Position numbers and translations under genes: made by a program
Shown: positions 1-8,801 of the stretch, in pieces
Position numbering within the stretch: position 1 is the stretch's first letter
Layout: each line of letters opens with the position of its first letter
The notes under the pieces: generated by a model
Databases searched by the model: none
The model's input: only the letters and a program-made list of their open reading frames with translations
What the model was told of the DNA's origin: nothing
Origin: Candidatus Protochlamydia naegleriophila
GTDB taxonomy: Bacteria; Chlamydiota; Chlamydiia; Chlamydiales; Parachlamydiaceae
NCBI RefSeq assembly: GCF_001499655.1
Contig: NZ_LN879502.1
Coordinates: 1,798,001 to 1,862,000 of the forward strand
DNA: 64,000 nt
Reading direction: 5' to 3'

Positions 1-798
1 TTGGTAAAGAAGAAAAGTTAAAGCTTTTTTGGCAATACCATCAACGCGCGATGCAGCCGTCTGGATCGAAAGAATTTCATTATCCAAGTTACGCGAATAC
101 CCCAAGGCACTCGAAATGAGCGATGCCTTAATTTTTTTGCGCAAAGCCTCGTACTGAATAAAAACAGCAGGCGGATTGTAGTGCTGAATAGCCCAACCCA
201 TGAACTCTTTACAGTAAGCCTTATCCTCTTCTAACAAAGCAACCCACTCAGGGTAGCGTGCAGCCTCTTGCAACTGGGCGTGCTCCAATTCATTAATTTC
301 GCGATTAACTGCAAGCTTTTGCCCTCTTTTCCATTCTCTTGCATAATCCTCGAGCTTTGCTAAACAATCAGGATCTGGTGCTGCCAAAGGATCAAGCCCT
401 CCATTGCTCGCTCCAATCCGATAGCGCAATCCAACTTCCTGACGGCAAAGTAATTGGTGAGCCTCTTCTAATTTTGGATCAACCTGCCTCATTTGATCGA
501 GCCTGGCTTTCACGTAAGGCGCTGCTTGAAAATAGGGCTGAAAACGAGCCCGGTAAGACGCAGCTTGCCCATCCAATTCGGGACGGCCCGCATCGAAAAT
601 TTTAACTTTTTTTCGTTCCAATTGTTCTAACATTTGATTAACAACTTTAACCAAATGCGTTAATCTCTGATGATTATTTTGCGTAACAGATCCACTCACA
701 TACAGATCCCTAAAGCATTCGACCTCATCTATATTAACAGCAGGCTGGCTCAGCTCTCCAAGAATTTCCCTTAGTCGAATATCATTTAAAGTTGGCAT
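1..798 (-). CDS. hypothetical protein, 3' end cut by window edge
   Basis: A reading frame runs without stop from an ATG at 798 to base 1 (266 codons) and continues past the window edge, so the C-terminus is missing. The product is soluble-looking and rich in charged helices; it begins MPTLNDIRLREILGELSQ and shows no signal peptide or membrane segment. I do not recognise the family. The 240 bases upstream are very AT-rich and separate it from a divergent gene, so the promoter is probably there. No ribosome binding site is obvious next to the ATG. The long open frame with ordinary protein composition makes it a real gene; its function is unknown. Confidence 0.75.
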   Translation of the reverse strand, partial: MPTLNDIRLREILGELSQPAVNIDEVECFRDLYVSGSVTQNNHQRLTHLVKVVNQMLEQLERKKVKIFDAGRPELDGQAASYRARFQPYFQAAPYVKARLDQMRQVDPKLEEAHQLLCRQEVGLRYRIGASNGGLDPLAAPDPDCLAKLEDYAREWKRGQKLAVNREINELEHAQLQEAARYPEWVALLEEDKAYCKEFMGWAIQHYNPPAVFIQYEALRKKIKASLISSALGYSRNLDNEILSIQTAASRVDGIAKKALTFLLYQ

Positions 799-1039
799 AA
801 ATAACGCCCCTGTTTTTTTGTTTTAAAAAAGATGTAAATCTTAACTTTTTACTTGATCTAAAGCAACATAAGACCGTTTCAAGAAAAAAACAAATAATTT
901 CTTTTCTCTTTTACTCTTCCCTAGAGAAAGTTTCTATATTAACAACAAGGTGTAAGCAAAACAAAATAAAACATTTAAAACAAATAACAAAACAAACTAT
1001 CATTATACTATTTATTAATTCTTGCAAAGGGGCCGTTGC

Positions 1040-1546
1040 ATGCGTATTGATCCACTTTCTTCATTAGGACAAATTTCACTGGAACAGCAAGCTGAGATTT
1101 ATTTGAAAGAATTAGAGATTCACCAAAAAAACTATTTTCAGCAGTTTTGTTCCATCTTAAATCAACCAGATCAAGATCATACAGCCGCAGAAATTCACTT
1201 AAAAAGTTTAGGGCAAGATCTGGATTTTAAAGCGGCGCGGACGCGGGAAGCCATTCAATCACTTTATCCGCTAAACCCAGGATTTGCAATCCTATTAAAA
1301 GAGCGCTATGAAAAGCGCCTCGATGAATTGCACCAAGACATGTCTGATCTTTCGTTAATGGCCATTGCCCAAGCCAAAGAAGCCGTCCATCTCAAACATA
1401 AAGAAATCGCATCCCAAATGCCTATCAATTTGGCGGATGCGGTCGCCTTGCAATTTCTCATTAAACAGTGCCAAGGCTTGATTATTCTCACAAGAGAGCA
1501 GCTGCAACTCGTCCATAATCAGCGCCAACTCTCTCTTTCGCCGTAA
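1040..1546 (+). CDS. hypothetical helical protein
   Basis: This gene encodes a 168-residue protein starting at the ATG at 1040, chosen because an AAAGGGG ribosome binding site lies 7 bases upstream; a TTG at 1022 in the same frame has none. The sequence is almost wholly predicted helix, with Leu/Glu/Gln-rich stretches that could form coiled coil, and has no transmembrane segment. I recognise no motif. It converges on the next gene, and both end at a shared hairpin. It may be a Chlamydiae-specific protein. Function unknown. Confidence 0.65.
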   Translation: MRIDPLSSLGQISLEQQAEIYLKELEIHQKNYFQQFCSILNQPDQDHTAAEIHLKSLGQDLDFKAARTREAIQSLYPLNPGFAILLKERYEKRLDELHQDMSDLSLMAIAQAKEAVHLKHKEIASQMPINLADAVALQFLIKQCQGLIILTREQLQLVHNQRQLSLSP

Positions 1547-1617
1547 AACGAGTATCAAAAGTTGATGGAGATCAGAGTGTTAGTAAGCAATCCAAACTGA
1601 AAAAAGCGCTCAAATAA

Positions 1618-1649
1618 AAAGCCCCGAAAATTTAAATTTTCAGGGCTTT
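1618..1649. terminator. bidirectional terminator between convergent genes
   Basis: The near-perfect inverted repeat AAAGCCC-c-GAAAATTT / AAATTTTC-a-GGGCTTT has A/T-rich outer arms that give T runs in both directions. It lies between the stop codons of two convergent genes (1546 and 1680), so it probably serves both. Confidence 0.7.
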
Positions 1650-1679
1650 ATCCTTCTCGCGAGTGAAGCTTAAGACAGC

Positions 1680-2804
1680 TTACTTTCTATCGAATACTTT
1701 GGCATTCGTTCCTACATTTAATATGCTATTGGCAACGACTTGCAAAGACTTTGCAGATTCCGAAGTCACGGCTATTTTATCTTTTCTAAAGCGTTGCTGC
1801 GCTTGAGCAAACCAAACTAATGAAGCGCTATACGCTTTTTTTAATGCTTGGACTTCACCTGTCCCCAGATTTAAAATCTTTTCTTTGGCCAGCCAGTCTA
1901 TTCGCTCCAAAATCCCGACAGGCATGGTCGAAAACATATTTTGCTTCAATTCGCCCTTATTAACGGCTTTACAAACGGCATGAGCCAGTTTATACTGAAC
2001 AACGCGCAATAGAGGATATTTCGTCGCTTTGATTCGCTCTCCATCGTAATGCATCTCACCCTTCTCGAAATCGATGTGGGTCTCACCGACTTTCGCGCTT
2101 TCATTGTTCGCTGTTTTCCCTTTCGCATCTCTTAACAGCTTCACCATAGGCTTAAGAGCACTATCTTGAAACTTTTGCAAAAGCTTGCTCGATTCTTTTT
2201 GCGTTAATTCACCAAAAAATTGGGTCTTATATTCTAGCATGACCTTAGCCGAACCCATAACATACAGGGCGTCCAAAGCTCTCGTCGGAAAAGGACGATA
2301 ATCTTTTACTCCAGATAAATCTTTATTGCGATTAAAGCAAATTAAACTATCTTCCTGTAAGTTTTTAAATTCCAAATCTGGATGGAACAAGCTCGCATGT
2401 TCAGTTAAAACCTTTTGAATCTTGGCAATGATAGGAGACTTCAAATCCTCCCCGCTCTTCACAATCACAACTAATTCAATTTTAGAAGAAAGTGAACACA
2501 GCTTTTCCTGTCGACCATCGCTCCCAGTCATGGCGATGCAAATACTCTGGCTCTCGGCCAACTCCGGCACTTCTTGACTAAAAATCTTTTGGACCGCCTG
2601 TAAAACTCTTGCATTGTGCTGGATCATTGCAACATTAAACGCATCAGCATCAAAAGCTTCAAAAGAAAAGGAACTCGCTTCCTGTAGCTGCTCAGTTTTT
2701 TTCTCTGTCTCTTCTTTGAAAATCGGATCGACTAAATCTTGTCCTAAATCATAAAAAAACTGGTTTTGCCATTTAATTTGGTCAAATGAATTATTTAATT
2801 GCAT
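1680..2804 (-). CDS. hypothetical protein with nucleotidyltransferase-like segment
   Basis: A 374-residue cytoplasmic protein with ATG at 2804 behind an AAAGG ribosome binding site. Around residue 115 it reads AMTGSDGRQEKLCS, followed by a hydrophobic strand (KIELVVIV). This resembles the GS-x-GR-x-E start of the DUF294/GlnD-type nucleotidyltransferase fold. In active enzymes an Asp-x-Asp pair follows; here the position reads SSKIEL, so metal binding is probably weak or lost. The rest is helical and not recognised. It is a single gene between AT-rich gaps. The nucleotidyltransferase link is a weak inference; alternatives are a regulatory paralogue or an unrelated protein. Confidence 0.6.
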   Translation of the reverse strand: MQLNNSFDQIKWQNQFFYDLGQDLVDPIFKEETEKKTEQLQEASSFSFEAFDADAFNVAMIQHNARVLQAVQKIFSQEVPELAESQSICIAMTGSDGRQEKLCSLSSKIELVVIVKSGEDLKSPIIAKIQKVLTEHASLFHPDLEFKNLQEDSLICFNRNKDLSGVKDYRPFPTRALDALYVMGSAKVMLEYKTQFFGELTQKESSKLLQKFQDSALKPMVKLLRDAKGKTANNESAKVGETHIDFEKGEMHYDGERIKATKYPLLRVVQYKLAHAVCKAVNKGELKQNMFSTMPVGILERIDWLAKEKILNLGTGEVQALKKAYSASLVWFAQAQQRFRKDKIAVTSESAKSLQVVANSILNVGTNAKVFDRK

Positions 2805-3087
2805 AATTTACCTTTAACCTTATTTAAAAATTTTAGATAAATTATAACAAGCAATTATTAATTAATAATTAAGATGCGACAAAAACCACAAATTAATTAA
2901 CAAAATTTATTACTACAAAAAAACCAAGACAAAGTGAGGCTCTAAAGTCGATGATTAATTGCGCATAGGTTTATTGGTCAAGGCATTTGCATTTTAGATT
3001 GCATGGTCATCCTTTCTGATAGCTTGCATATTTTATGAGTCCCCATTAGAATGGACGACATTCTTATCCCTATTTTCCAGAGGAATT

Positions 3088-3390
3088 ATGGCTGAATTAG
3101 ACAAGGAAACTATTACAAAGTTAACGCATCTATGTCGTATTGATTGTACGGAAGAAGAACAAGAGGCGTTATTAAAAGACTTAAAGAACATTTTAAAATA
3201 TATTGAGCAGCTTCAGCAGATAGACACAGAAAACGTGCTTCCCTGCAATCATGTATTAGATGATATAACTAACGTTATGCGTGATGACGTCATCGGCGCG
3301 GTTTTGAACCGCGATGAAGATTTCTTACCCAATGCCCCCTCCCATATTGGAGGACTGATTCGTACACCACCAGTCATCAAGCAATCTTAA
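3088..3390 (+). CDS. gatC: Asp-tRNA(Asn)/Glu-tRNA(Gln) amidotransferase subunit C
   Basis: A 100-residue GatC, usual length for the family. GatC is the small belt subunit that holds GatA and GatB together in the complex that amidates misacylated Glu-tRNA(Gln) (and Asp-tRNA(Asn)). The N-terminal helix signature (ITKLTHLCRIDCTEEEQ) and the central segment ending in NVLPCNHV, then a mostly acidic region and RTPPVIKQS at the C-terminus, fit the family. The ATG at 3088 follows CAGAGGAATT. It is the first gene of a gatC-gatA-gatB operon, with gatA 18 bases downstream. The complex is needed because chlamydiae lack glutaminyl-tRNA synthetase. Confidence 0.95.
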   Translation: MAELDKETITKLTHLCRIDCTEEEQEALLKDLKNILKYIEQLQQIDTENVLPCNHVLDDITNVMRDDVIGAVLNRDEDFLPNAPSHIGGLIRTPPVIKQS

Positions 3391-3408
3391 AGTTTTTAAT
3401 GAGGATTC

Positions 3409-4878
3409 ATGTATAAGTTTTCAGCAATTGGTATTCGCGATCAATTTATTCGAGGATACGTCACTGCCGTTTCAATTACCCAATACTATTTAGATCGCAT
3501 AGCCAAATATGACTCTAAAATCGGATCTTTTCTTACGATTTATGGAGACAAGGCTTTAGAGCGCGCCCAGGAATTAGATAAAAAAAGACAAGCTGGCCAG
3601 CCTCTCGGCAAATTGGCCGGTATTCCAATTGGTATCAAAGACAATATTTTGGTTAAAGGGGAAATCACCACTTGCGGATCAAAATTTTTGACAAACTTCC
3701 GCGCTCCTTATCAAGCCAGCGTCATTGAACAACTACTTGCAGAAGGAGCTGTCATTATTGGTAAAACCAATATGGATGAGTTTGCAATGGGTTCTTCGAC
3801 AGAGAATTCGGCTCTGCAGAAGACAAGCAACCCCTGGAATTTAAATTGCACCCCTGGCGGATCTTCAGGTGGCTCAGCTGCTGCAGTTGCTGGACGTTTA
3901 TGCCCACTCTCGCTTGGAAGCGATACAGGCGGTTCAGTCCGTCTTCCAGCGGCTTTTTGCGGCGTAGTTGGCTTTAAGCCTACCTACGGAAGAGTATCCC
4001 GCTTTGGCCTCGTAGCCTATGGCTCGTCCTTGGATCAAATCGGCCCCTTGGCAACCAATACGGTCGATACAGCTTTGCTGATGGAGGTCATTGGACGCCA
4101 CTGTCCAAAAGATTCGACTAGCATTGCACTTGGCCCAGAAGAGTATCTTAGCCAATTCAAAGACTCTATTGCCGGCATGAAAATAGGAGTGCCCTGGCAA
4201 TTTTTAGATAGTTTAGCGGAAGAGCCGAAAAAAGTCTTTCAAGAATCGATTAATTTAATGAAGCAGCTTGGCGCCGAAATTGTCGACATTGATTTAAGTA
4301 TTCTCAAATACTCCATTGCTGTTTATTACATTCTGGCAACGGCTGAAGCCTCTACTAATTTAGCGCGCTTTGACGGTATTCGCTATGGCCAGCGCTCTCC
4401 TCGCGCTAAAACACTGGAAGAGGTGTATGACTTCTCTAAAGAAGAGGGGTTTGGACCGGAAGTAAAAAGACGCATTATGCTAGGAACCTTTGTACTCTCA
4501 TCTGGCTATCAAGACGCTTATTACAAAAAAGCTCAAAAAGTGCGCACTCTGATACTAAGAAGTTATAGAGAAGCATTTGCAGCATGCGATTTAATCGCCT
4601 CTCCTGTTTCTCCTTTCGCAGCTTTTGAAATTGGAGCGATTAAAGATCCGCTTCAGATGTATTTAGAAGACATTTATACGATCGGGATCAACTTAGCTGG
4701 CTTACCAGCCATCAGTATCCCCAACGGCTTTAGCAAAGATGGCAAACCGATGGGACTGCAATTGATCGGCCCGCAAAAGCAAGATAGACGCGTTTTAAAT
4801 GCAGCCTACGTATTAGAAAAGTACCTTCCTTTCCAGGATGCCATTCCAGAACTCGTCAAAGAGGAGATTTCCGCATGA
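3409..4878 (+). CDS. gatA: Glu-tRNA(Gln) amidotransferase subunit A
   Basis: A 489-residue amidase-signature enzyme that hydrolyses glutamine and feeds ammonia to GatB. The catalytic Lys lies in GIPIGIKDN (about residue 77), the glycine/serine-rich amidase signature GGSSGGSAAAVA follows at about 150, and the Ser nucleophile lies in SDTGGSVRLPA. Length and order match GatA. The ATG at 3409 has GAGGATTC upstream. The stop codon overlaps the gatB start (ATGA), typical of translational coupling inside gatCAB. Confidence 0.97.
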   Translation: MYKFSAIGIRDQFIRGYVTAVSITQYYLDRIAKYDSKIGSFLTIYGDKALERAQELDKKRQAGQPLGKLAGIPIGIKDNILVKGEITTCGSKFLTNFRAPYQASVIEQLLAEGAVIIGKTNMDEFAMGSSTENSALQKTSNPWNLNCTPGGSSGGSAAAVAGRLCPLSLGSDTGGSVRLPAAFCGVVGFKPTYGRVSRFGLVAYGSSLDQIGPLATNTVDTALLMEVIGRHCPKDSTSIALGPEEYLSQFKDSIAGMKIGVPWQFLDSLAEEPKKVFQESINLMKQLGAEIVDIDLSILKYSIAVYYILATAEASTNLARFDGIRYGQRSPRAKTLEEVYDFSKEEGFGPEVKRRIMLGTFVLSSGYQDAYYKKAQKVRTLILRSYREAFAACDLIASPVSPFAAFEIGAIKDPLQMYLEDIYTIGINLAGLPAISIPNGFSKDGKPMGLQLIGPQKQDRRVLNAAYVLEKYLPFQDAIPELVKEEISA

Positions 4879-6359
4879 CCCACAAATACCACCATCCATC
4901 GCATTCGGACTGGGAAGCTGTCATCGGCTTAGAAATTCACGTTGAACTAAATACAAAATCTAAATTATTTAGTGTCGCTCCCAACCATTTTGGCGATGAA
5001 CCCAATACCAATATCACAGAAGTATGCACAGGCATGCCTGGCTCACTGCCTGTCCTCAACAAGGAAGCTGTCCGCAAAGCTGTTCAATTTGGCTGCGCGA
5101 TTCAAGCTGAAGTAGCCAAATTCAGCAAATTTGACCGCAAATCATACTTCTATCCCGATAGCCCGCGCAATTTTCAAATCACCCAATACGACCAACCCAT
5201 CGTAAAAGGCGGAATAGTCATTGCAGAAGTAGATGGAGAGGAAAAATCCTTTGCAGTTAACCGCGTCCACCTCGAAGATGACGCCGGAATGCTTAAGCAC
5301 TTTTCCACCTTCGCTGGAGTCGATTATAATCGAGCAGGCTGCCCATTGATTGAGATTGTATCAGAGCCTTGTATTCACACAGCCCGTGAAGCTGCCTCTT
5401 ATGCCATGGCCATCAAAGCCATTCTTCAATATATCGACGCATCAGACTGCAACATGGAAGAAGGATCTCTGCGCATAGATACAAATATTTCAGTCCGTCC
5501 TAAAGGGGAAAAAGAGCTCAGAAATAAGATTGAAATTAAAAACATGAATTCTTTCAGCTTTATGGAAATGGCCATTAAGTCTGAAATTGCTCGCCAAATT
5601 CAAGCTTATCAAGACAACCCCAACACTCCCCATCATGAAGTCATCGCACAAGCAACCTATCGTTGGGATCCCGAAAAGCAGGAAACTGTTTTGATGCGGC
5701 GCAAAGAATCGGCCGATGACTATCGCTACTTTCCAGAGCCAGATCTTGTTCCCATTATTTTAACAGATGACTACATAGAAGAGATCAGACAAAGCTTGCC
5801 AGAGCTGCCACTACAGCGTGAGCGACGCTACGTCCAGCAATTGGGCCTATCTCCGCACCAAGCGTTTGCTTTGACAAGTGAGAAGGCTCTTGCCGACTAC
5901 TTCGAAGAAGCTTTAAAAGAGTGTTCCAACGGCCGCAGCTTATCCAATTGGCTGCTCGTGGAATTCCCTGGAAGGCTTAAAGAAAGCGGCAAAAATGTGA
6001 TGACTGCCGGAATTAAGCCCTCGTATATGACAGCCTTAATTAATTTGATTGAAAAAGGAACCATTACGGGCCGCATTGCGAAGAGCGTCGCCGATGATAT
6101 GGTCGCACAACCAGATAGAAACCCTGTTGACATTGTTGCTGCAAATCCAGACTATCAGCCACTCAATGATCAAGGAGCCATCGAAGGATTCGTTGACCAA
6201 GTTCTCGTCGAAAATAGTCAGTCGATTGCCGATTATAGAGCCGGTCGGGACAAGGCTTTTGCGTTCTTAGTCGGACAAGTCATGAAGCTCTGCCGAGGTA
6301 AAGCCTCTCCTGCAGTAGTCAATGACCTACTTAAACAAAAAATCGACAAGCTGCCTTAA
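4875..6359 (+). CDS. gatB: Asp/Glu-tRNA amidotransferase subunit B
   Basis: A 494-residue GatB, the subunit that activates the tRNA-bound Glu/Asp with ATP and completes amidation. The signature EVCTGMPGSLPVLN and the strongly conserved block NRAGCPLIEIVSEP are present, and the C-terminus carries the YqeY-like tRNA-binding domain (from about residue 340). It starts at ATG 4875, overlapping gatA by four bases, with GAGGAG upstream inside gatA. A hairpin terminator lies just downstream. Intact and typical. Confidence 0.97.
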   Translation: MTHKYHHPSHSDWEAVIGLEIHVELNTKSKLFSVAPNHFGDEPNTNITEVCTGMPGSLPVLNKEAVRKAVQFGCAIQAEVAKFSKFDRKSYFYPDSPRNFQITQYDQPIVKGGIVIAEVDGEEKSFAVNRVHLEDDAGMLKHFSTFAGVDYNRAGCPLIEIVSEPCIHTAREAASYAMAIKAILQYIDASDCNMEEGSLRIDTNISVRPKGEKELRNKIEIKNMNSFSFMEMAIKSEIARQIQAYQDNPNTPHHEVIAQATYRWDPEKQETVLMRRKESADDYRYFPEPDLVPIILTDDYIEEIRQSLPELPLQRERRYVQQLGLSPHQAFALTSEKALADYFEEALKECSNGRSLSNWLLVEFPGRLKESGKNVMTAGIKPSYMTALINLIEKGTITGRIAKSVADDMVAQPDRNPVDIVAANPDYQPLNDQGAIEGFVDQVLVENSQSIADYRAGRDKAFAFLVGQVMKLCRGKASPAVVNDLLKQKIDKLP

Positions 6360-6393
6360 GGCCTGCAACGAAAATTAGTCGAACAAAACTGAT

Positions 6394-6441
6394 GGGGAAT
6401 GATAGATAAATGGCTTATCTCTTTCATTCCCCGCTCTTTTT
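6394..6441. terminator. terminator after gatCAB, shared with convergent gene
   Basis: GGGGAATGA at 6394-6402 pairs with TCATTCCCC at 6424-6432, with an inner AGATAA/TTATCT pairing, followed by GCTCTTTTT. It sits in the gap between gatB and the convergent chaperone gene and probably ends transcription of gatCAB. Confidence 0.7.
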
Positions 6442-6443
6442 CA

Positions 6444-6944
6444 CTAACTCTTCAATAAAATTCGCTTGGCTTCTTGAGCCTGTCTTTTAAGATCAGCATA
6501 GTCTTCTATTTCATCGGCCGTTTCAATAGCCAAATCCAAGGCCTGCAATGCACTTTCTCGGTCGTGAATGGCAAACAGGCACTTGGCTAAATAAAAATAG
6601 GGAACAGGGCTCGAGATATCACAAAGAGCTGCCAACTCATAGGCGTCAATGGCTGCTTCATAATTTTGGCACATCTGAGTTGCCATTCCAAGCCCCAGCC
6701 AATAATCATGGTTATGAGGATTCAAAGTAGCTAAAAATAGAAAAGCATTGGCAGCGTCATCATACCGTTTATGCTCAAATAAACGATAGGCCGCACCATA
6801 AAATTTAGCCATCGTGGAATCTTTAAATTCCATAATTTCTTGAGCTGTCTTCCCCTCAGCCAACTCCTTTTTTAATAGCTTCTTGTCTTTTAATTTTTCC
6901 TTAGCCCTTTGCGTTAACTTGAATTCGCTTAAATCGTCTTTCAT
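6444..6944 (-). CDS. LcrH/SycD-family type III secretion chaperone (TPR)
   Basis: A 166-residue protein with tandem TPR helices from about residue 45 (AKFYGAAYRLFEHKRYDDA) to 150, matching class II type III secretion chaperones of the LcrH/SycD type. These bind hydrophobic translocator proteins in the cytoplasm before export. The block YWLGLGMATQMCQNYEAAI is characteristic. I chose ATG 6944 because AGGTG lies about 5 bases upstream; GTG 6950 is an alternative. Chlamydiae carry several such chaperones, usually next to CopB/CopD translocators; no translocator gene is seen here, so its cargo is unknown. It ends at a terminator shared with gatB. Confidence 0.8.
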   Translation of the reverse strand: MKDDLSEFKLTQRAKEKLKDKKLLKKELAEGKTAQEIMEFKDSTMAKFYGAAYRLFEHKRYDDAANAFLFLATLNPHNHDYWLGLGMATQMCQNYEAAIDAYELAALCDISSPVPYFYLAKCLFAIHDRESALQALDLAIETADEIEDYADLKRQAQEAKRILLKS

Positions 6945-7622
6945 AATCACACCTAAAAGATGATCTCAAATTAGGCTACCTACTATCCCTAAAAATGCTT
7001 TCTAAAAGCCTCCAAATTTACATTTTTGGAACTAATGCTAAATCTTATTTTATTAAATATTTTTTAACATGTCAATTTGCGAATAGTTCCTGAAGGTCGT
7101 AAGCTGCGCCCAAAACGAAATTTTTAGGCATTTTACAATATTCACCTATTTTGATAGAGTGAGCTTAAAAGAATAAGCCAAAGACTCCATCCCCTTGCAG
7201 CTATAGCGAATGTTAGAGCTCCCTTTCTCTACATCAACATTCTCATCAATTGCACTTTATCCTTGTCAAAATAGAGGCAATGACTTAACTTTTTACGGTC
7301 AAAATATGCGACGCATTTGCATAAAGTACACATTGTTGAAGAATTTAAACCTTTCAAATTTTGTGGTTTGATCATCGATGATCGTTTGCCTCCACTGAAT
7401 CAAAAACCGCTGGAAAGCTGGAAGATTTAAGTTCTTCAACGTTAATGGACGAATATCAGAGCATGTTTCATACAAGTTGATATCGCCTTTGCATCGTTTT
7501 CGTTTTATTTAAATACTGGCATGCCTTCATCTAGATTGTAGAGTGGTTGAAAGTTTTCACTCGTCAATCGAAATAAGCCTGCCATCTCAAATCACCATTA
7601 ATTTTTTAAGGAAGTGAAAAAC
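6945..7622. other. long intergenic region, no convincing gene
   Basis: About 680 bases without a supported gene. It holds a 17-base inverted repeat (listed separately) and a perfect 12-base palindrome ATCATCGATGAT at about 7371. Short open frames lack start codons or ribosome binding sites. It should contain the divergent promoters of the chaperone gene and of the small acidic-protein gene at 7623, but no clear sigma-70 pair is visible. Confidence 0.5.
7335..7440. repeat. 17-bp imperfect inverted repeat
   Basis: The arms at 7335-7351 (GTTGAAGAATTTAAACC) and 7424-7440 match in inverted orientation at 15 of 17 positions, with a 72-base spacer containing a palindrome. It could be the end pair of a decayed small mobile element or a structured leader. 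No transposase or target duplication is seen. Confidence 0.35.
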
Positions 7623-7940
7623 ATGAGTCAAGATTTCATTCAATTGCCAGAATTAGCTGAAATTCAAGAAGATCTTAATCTTGCAAAGCAAGATATCGAA
7701 GCAGCTGTTCAAGAAGATTCTTCTCTTGAATCTTTAGGCGCGTTTGTTGTTGAAGTTATCAACATCATCGAAGGCAAAGCAGCAGCAGTTAAAGGCAACC
7801 TAGACATGAAGTCAAAAGTTGATCTAGCTGCTCACCTCACTCTATTAAACAGCTTAATGGATGAGATCTTCTTAGCTAATATGGAAGATGAGTTAGAATT
7901 TGAAGAAGAAGAAGAAGAAGACACAGAAGAGAAGCGTTAA
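7623..7940 (+). CDS. small acidic hypothetical protein
   Basis: A 105-residue, strongly acidic helical protein ending in a run of about 14 mostly Glu residues. The ATG at 7623 is preceded by AAGGAAG at a good distance; a GTG at 7614 overlaps that site and is less likely. No signal peptide, membrane segment or known motif. The strong ribosome binding site and the very strong terminator after the gene suggest good expression. The acidic tail could mimic nucleic acid or bind basic proteins, but that is speculation. Function unknown. Confidence 0.7.
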   Translation: MSQDFIQLPELAEIQEDLNLAKQDIEAAVQEDSSLESLGAFVVEVINIIEGKAAAVKGNLDMKSKVDLAAHLTLLNSLMDEIFLANMEDELEFEEEEEEDTEEKR

Positions 7941-7994
7941 TTCTTCTACTTCTCTATAGCCATCTATAGGCAATAGAGAAGTTTTTCAAATACA

Positions 7995-8033
7995 GGCGCA
8001 GTAAGACTTTTGACTTACTGCGCCTTTTCTTTT
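7995..8033 (+). terminator. strong rho-independent terminator
   Basis: Perfect 11-base stem GGCGCAGTAAG / CTTACTGCGCC with an 8-base loop, followed by TTTTCTTTT. It closes the acidic-protein gene. A second, weaker hairpin (ACTTCTCTAT / ATAGAGAAGT) lies between it and the stop codon. Confidence 0.9.
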
Positions 8034-8173
8034 ATCTACACTCGTGTATAAAAGTAATTGGAACAAAAAAATGTCAAAAAAATATTTTTAAATAGCATTT
8101 GAAAGCAATTCGCATGGATTAATATTTTAAGTTCCTAGTTAAATCTACTAATAATGACTATGCAGGAATAGTA

Positions 8174-8344
8174 TTGTCAGAAGATAATAAATTGTGTATG
8201 CTTTTAGTTTTTGAATATGAACGAGACCTTGTTGAAGCAGAAAAACTGTTCGACAACCCAAAGAATACAACGCAAAAAGTCTTGAGAGCCTCTAATCACT
8301 CTTTCGAAACACTTTTTGCTGAACAACTATGGAGACATCTATGA
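8174..8344 (+). CDS. possible small ORF overlapping the next gene
   Basis: A 56-codon frame ends in TGA at 8342-8344, overlapping the ATG of the next gene in the ATGA pattern seen for real gene pairs here. A TTG at 8174 has CAGGAA 5 bases upstream; an ATG at 8198 is an alternative without a good site. The peptide (FEYERDLVEAEKLFDNP and on) has normal amino-acid make-up, and the frame stays open upstream of the TTG to about 8126, so it may be the 3' remnant of a longer gene. Unrecognised. Confidence 0.35.
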   Translation: MSEDNKLCMLLVFEYERDLVEAEKLFDNPKNTTQKVLRASNHSFETLFAEQLWRHL

Positions 8345-8757
8345 TCGAAGCAATCCGATACTACGGTAGTCATACTATTTTGGATACGATTACTGAGGCT
8401 GTTTCAGCAGTCATTTCGACCATTGTTAACGCTGTCGACGCAACGATCAATCGCATTGCAGTTCAAATCATCATGACAACTCCTCTATTCTATTTGCATC
8501 ACAATCTCTTTACATTAGGATTTGTCATCGGATTTGTTTTTGATCGACAAGTGCGTGAAGTCGTTGAAAAAGTCAATGTTGTCTACAATGCACAGCGCTC
8601 TTTCATTGAACGGGTCCTTTTCATTGGTGGAGGAAGCGTTTTAGCCCTTCTCACCATGCCGACTTCAATTGTGATTGCCACTCTTTATTATTCAGCCAAA
8701 TGGGGTGCTCTCCTCTATACAAGAAGCCGCCAGCAACAAATTCCTCAAGGGGTGTAA
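8341..8757 (+). CDS. hypothetical membrane protein
   Basis: A protein of about 138 residues (142 if the ATG at 8329 is used) with two hydrophobic hairpins, at about residues 40-70 and 90-120, separated by a short charged linker (DRQVREVVEKV). Two close hydrophobic stretches are the hallmark of chlamydial inclusion-membrane (Inc) proteins, but the pattern is not specific. The ATG at 8341 overlaps the stop of the preceding small frame. It converges on xerD. General arrangement recalls the hydrophobic pair at 51.3-52.3 kb, though I see no clear alignment. Function unknown. Confidence 0.6.
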   Translation: MIEAIRYYGSHTILDTITEAVSAVISTIVNAVDATINRIAVQIIMTTPLFYLHHNLFTLGFVIGFVFDRQVREVVEKVNVVYNAQRSFIERVLFIGGGSVLALLTMPTSIVIATLYYSAKWGALLYTRSRQQQIPQGV

Positions 8758-8801
8758 TAAACGCCTTTGATTGCAGATTTTTTAATCGATCGTTTCTTGC
8801 T

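Noticed and set aside
339-605. Plus-strand 88-codon frame
   Set aside because: It lies wholly inside the long minus-strand frame 1-798, starts with TTG and has no ribosome binding site.
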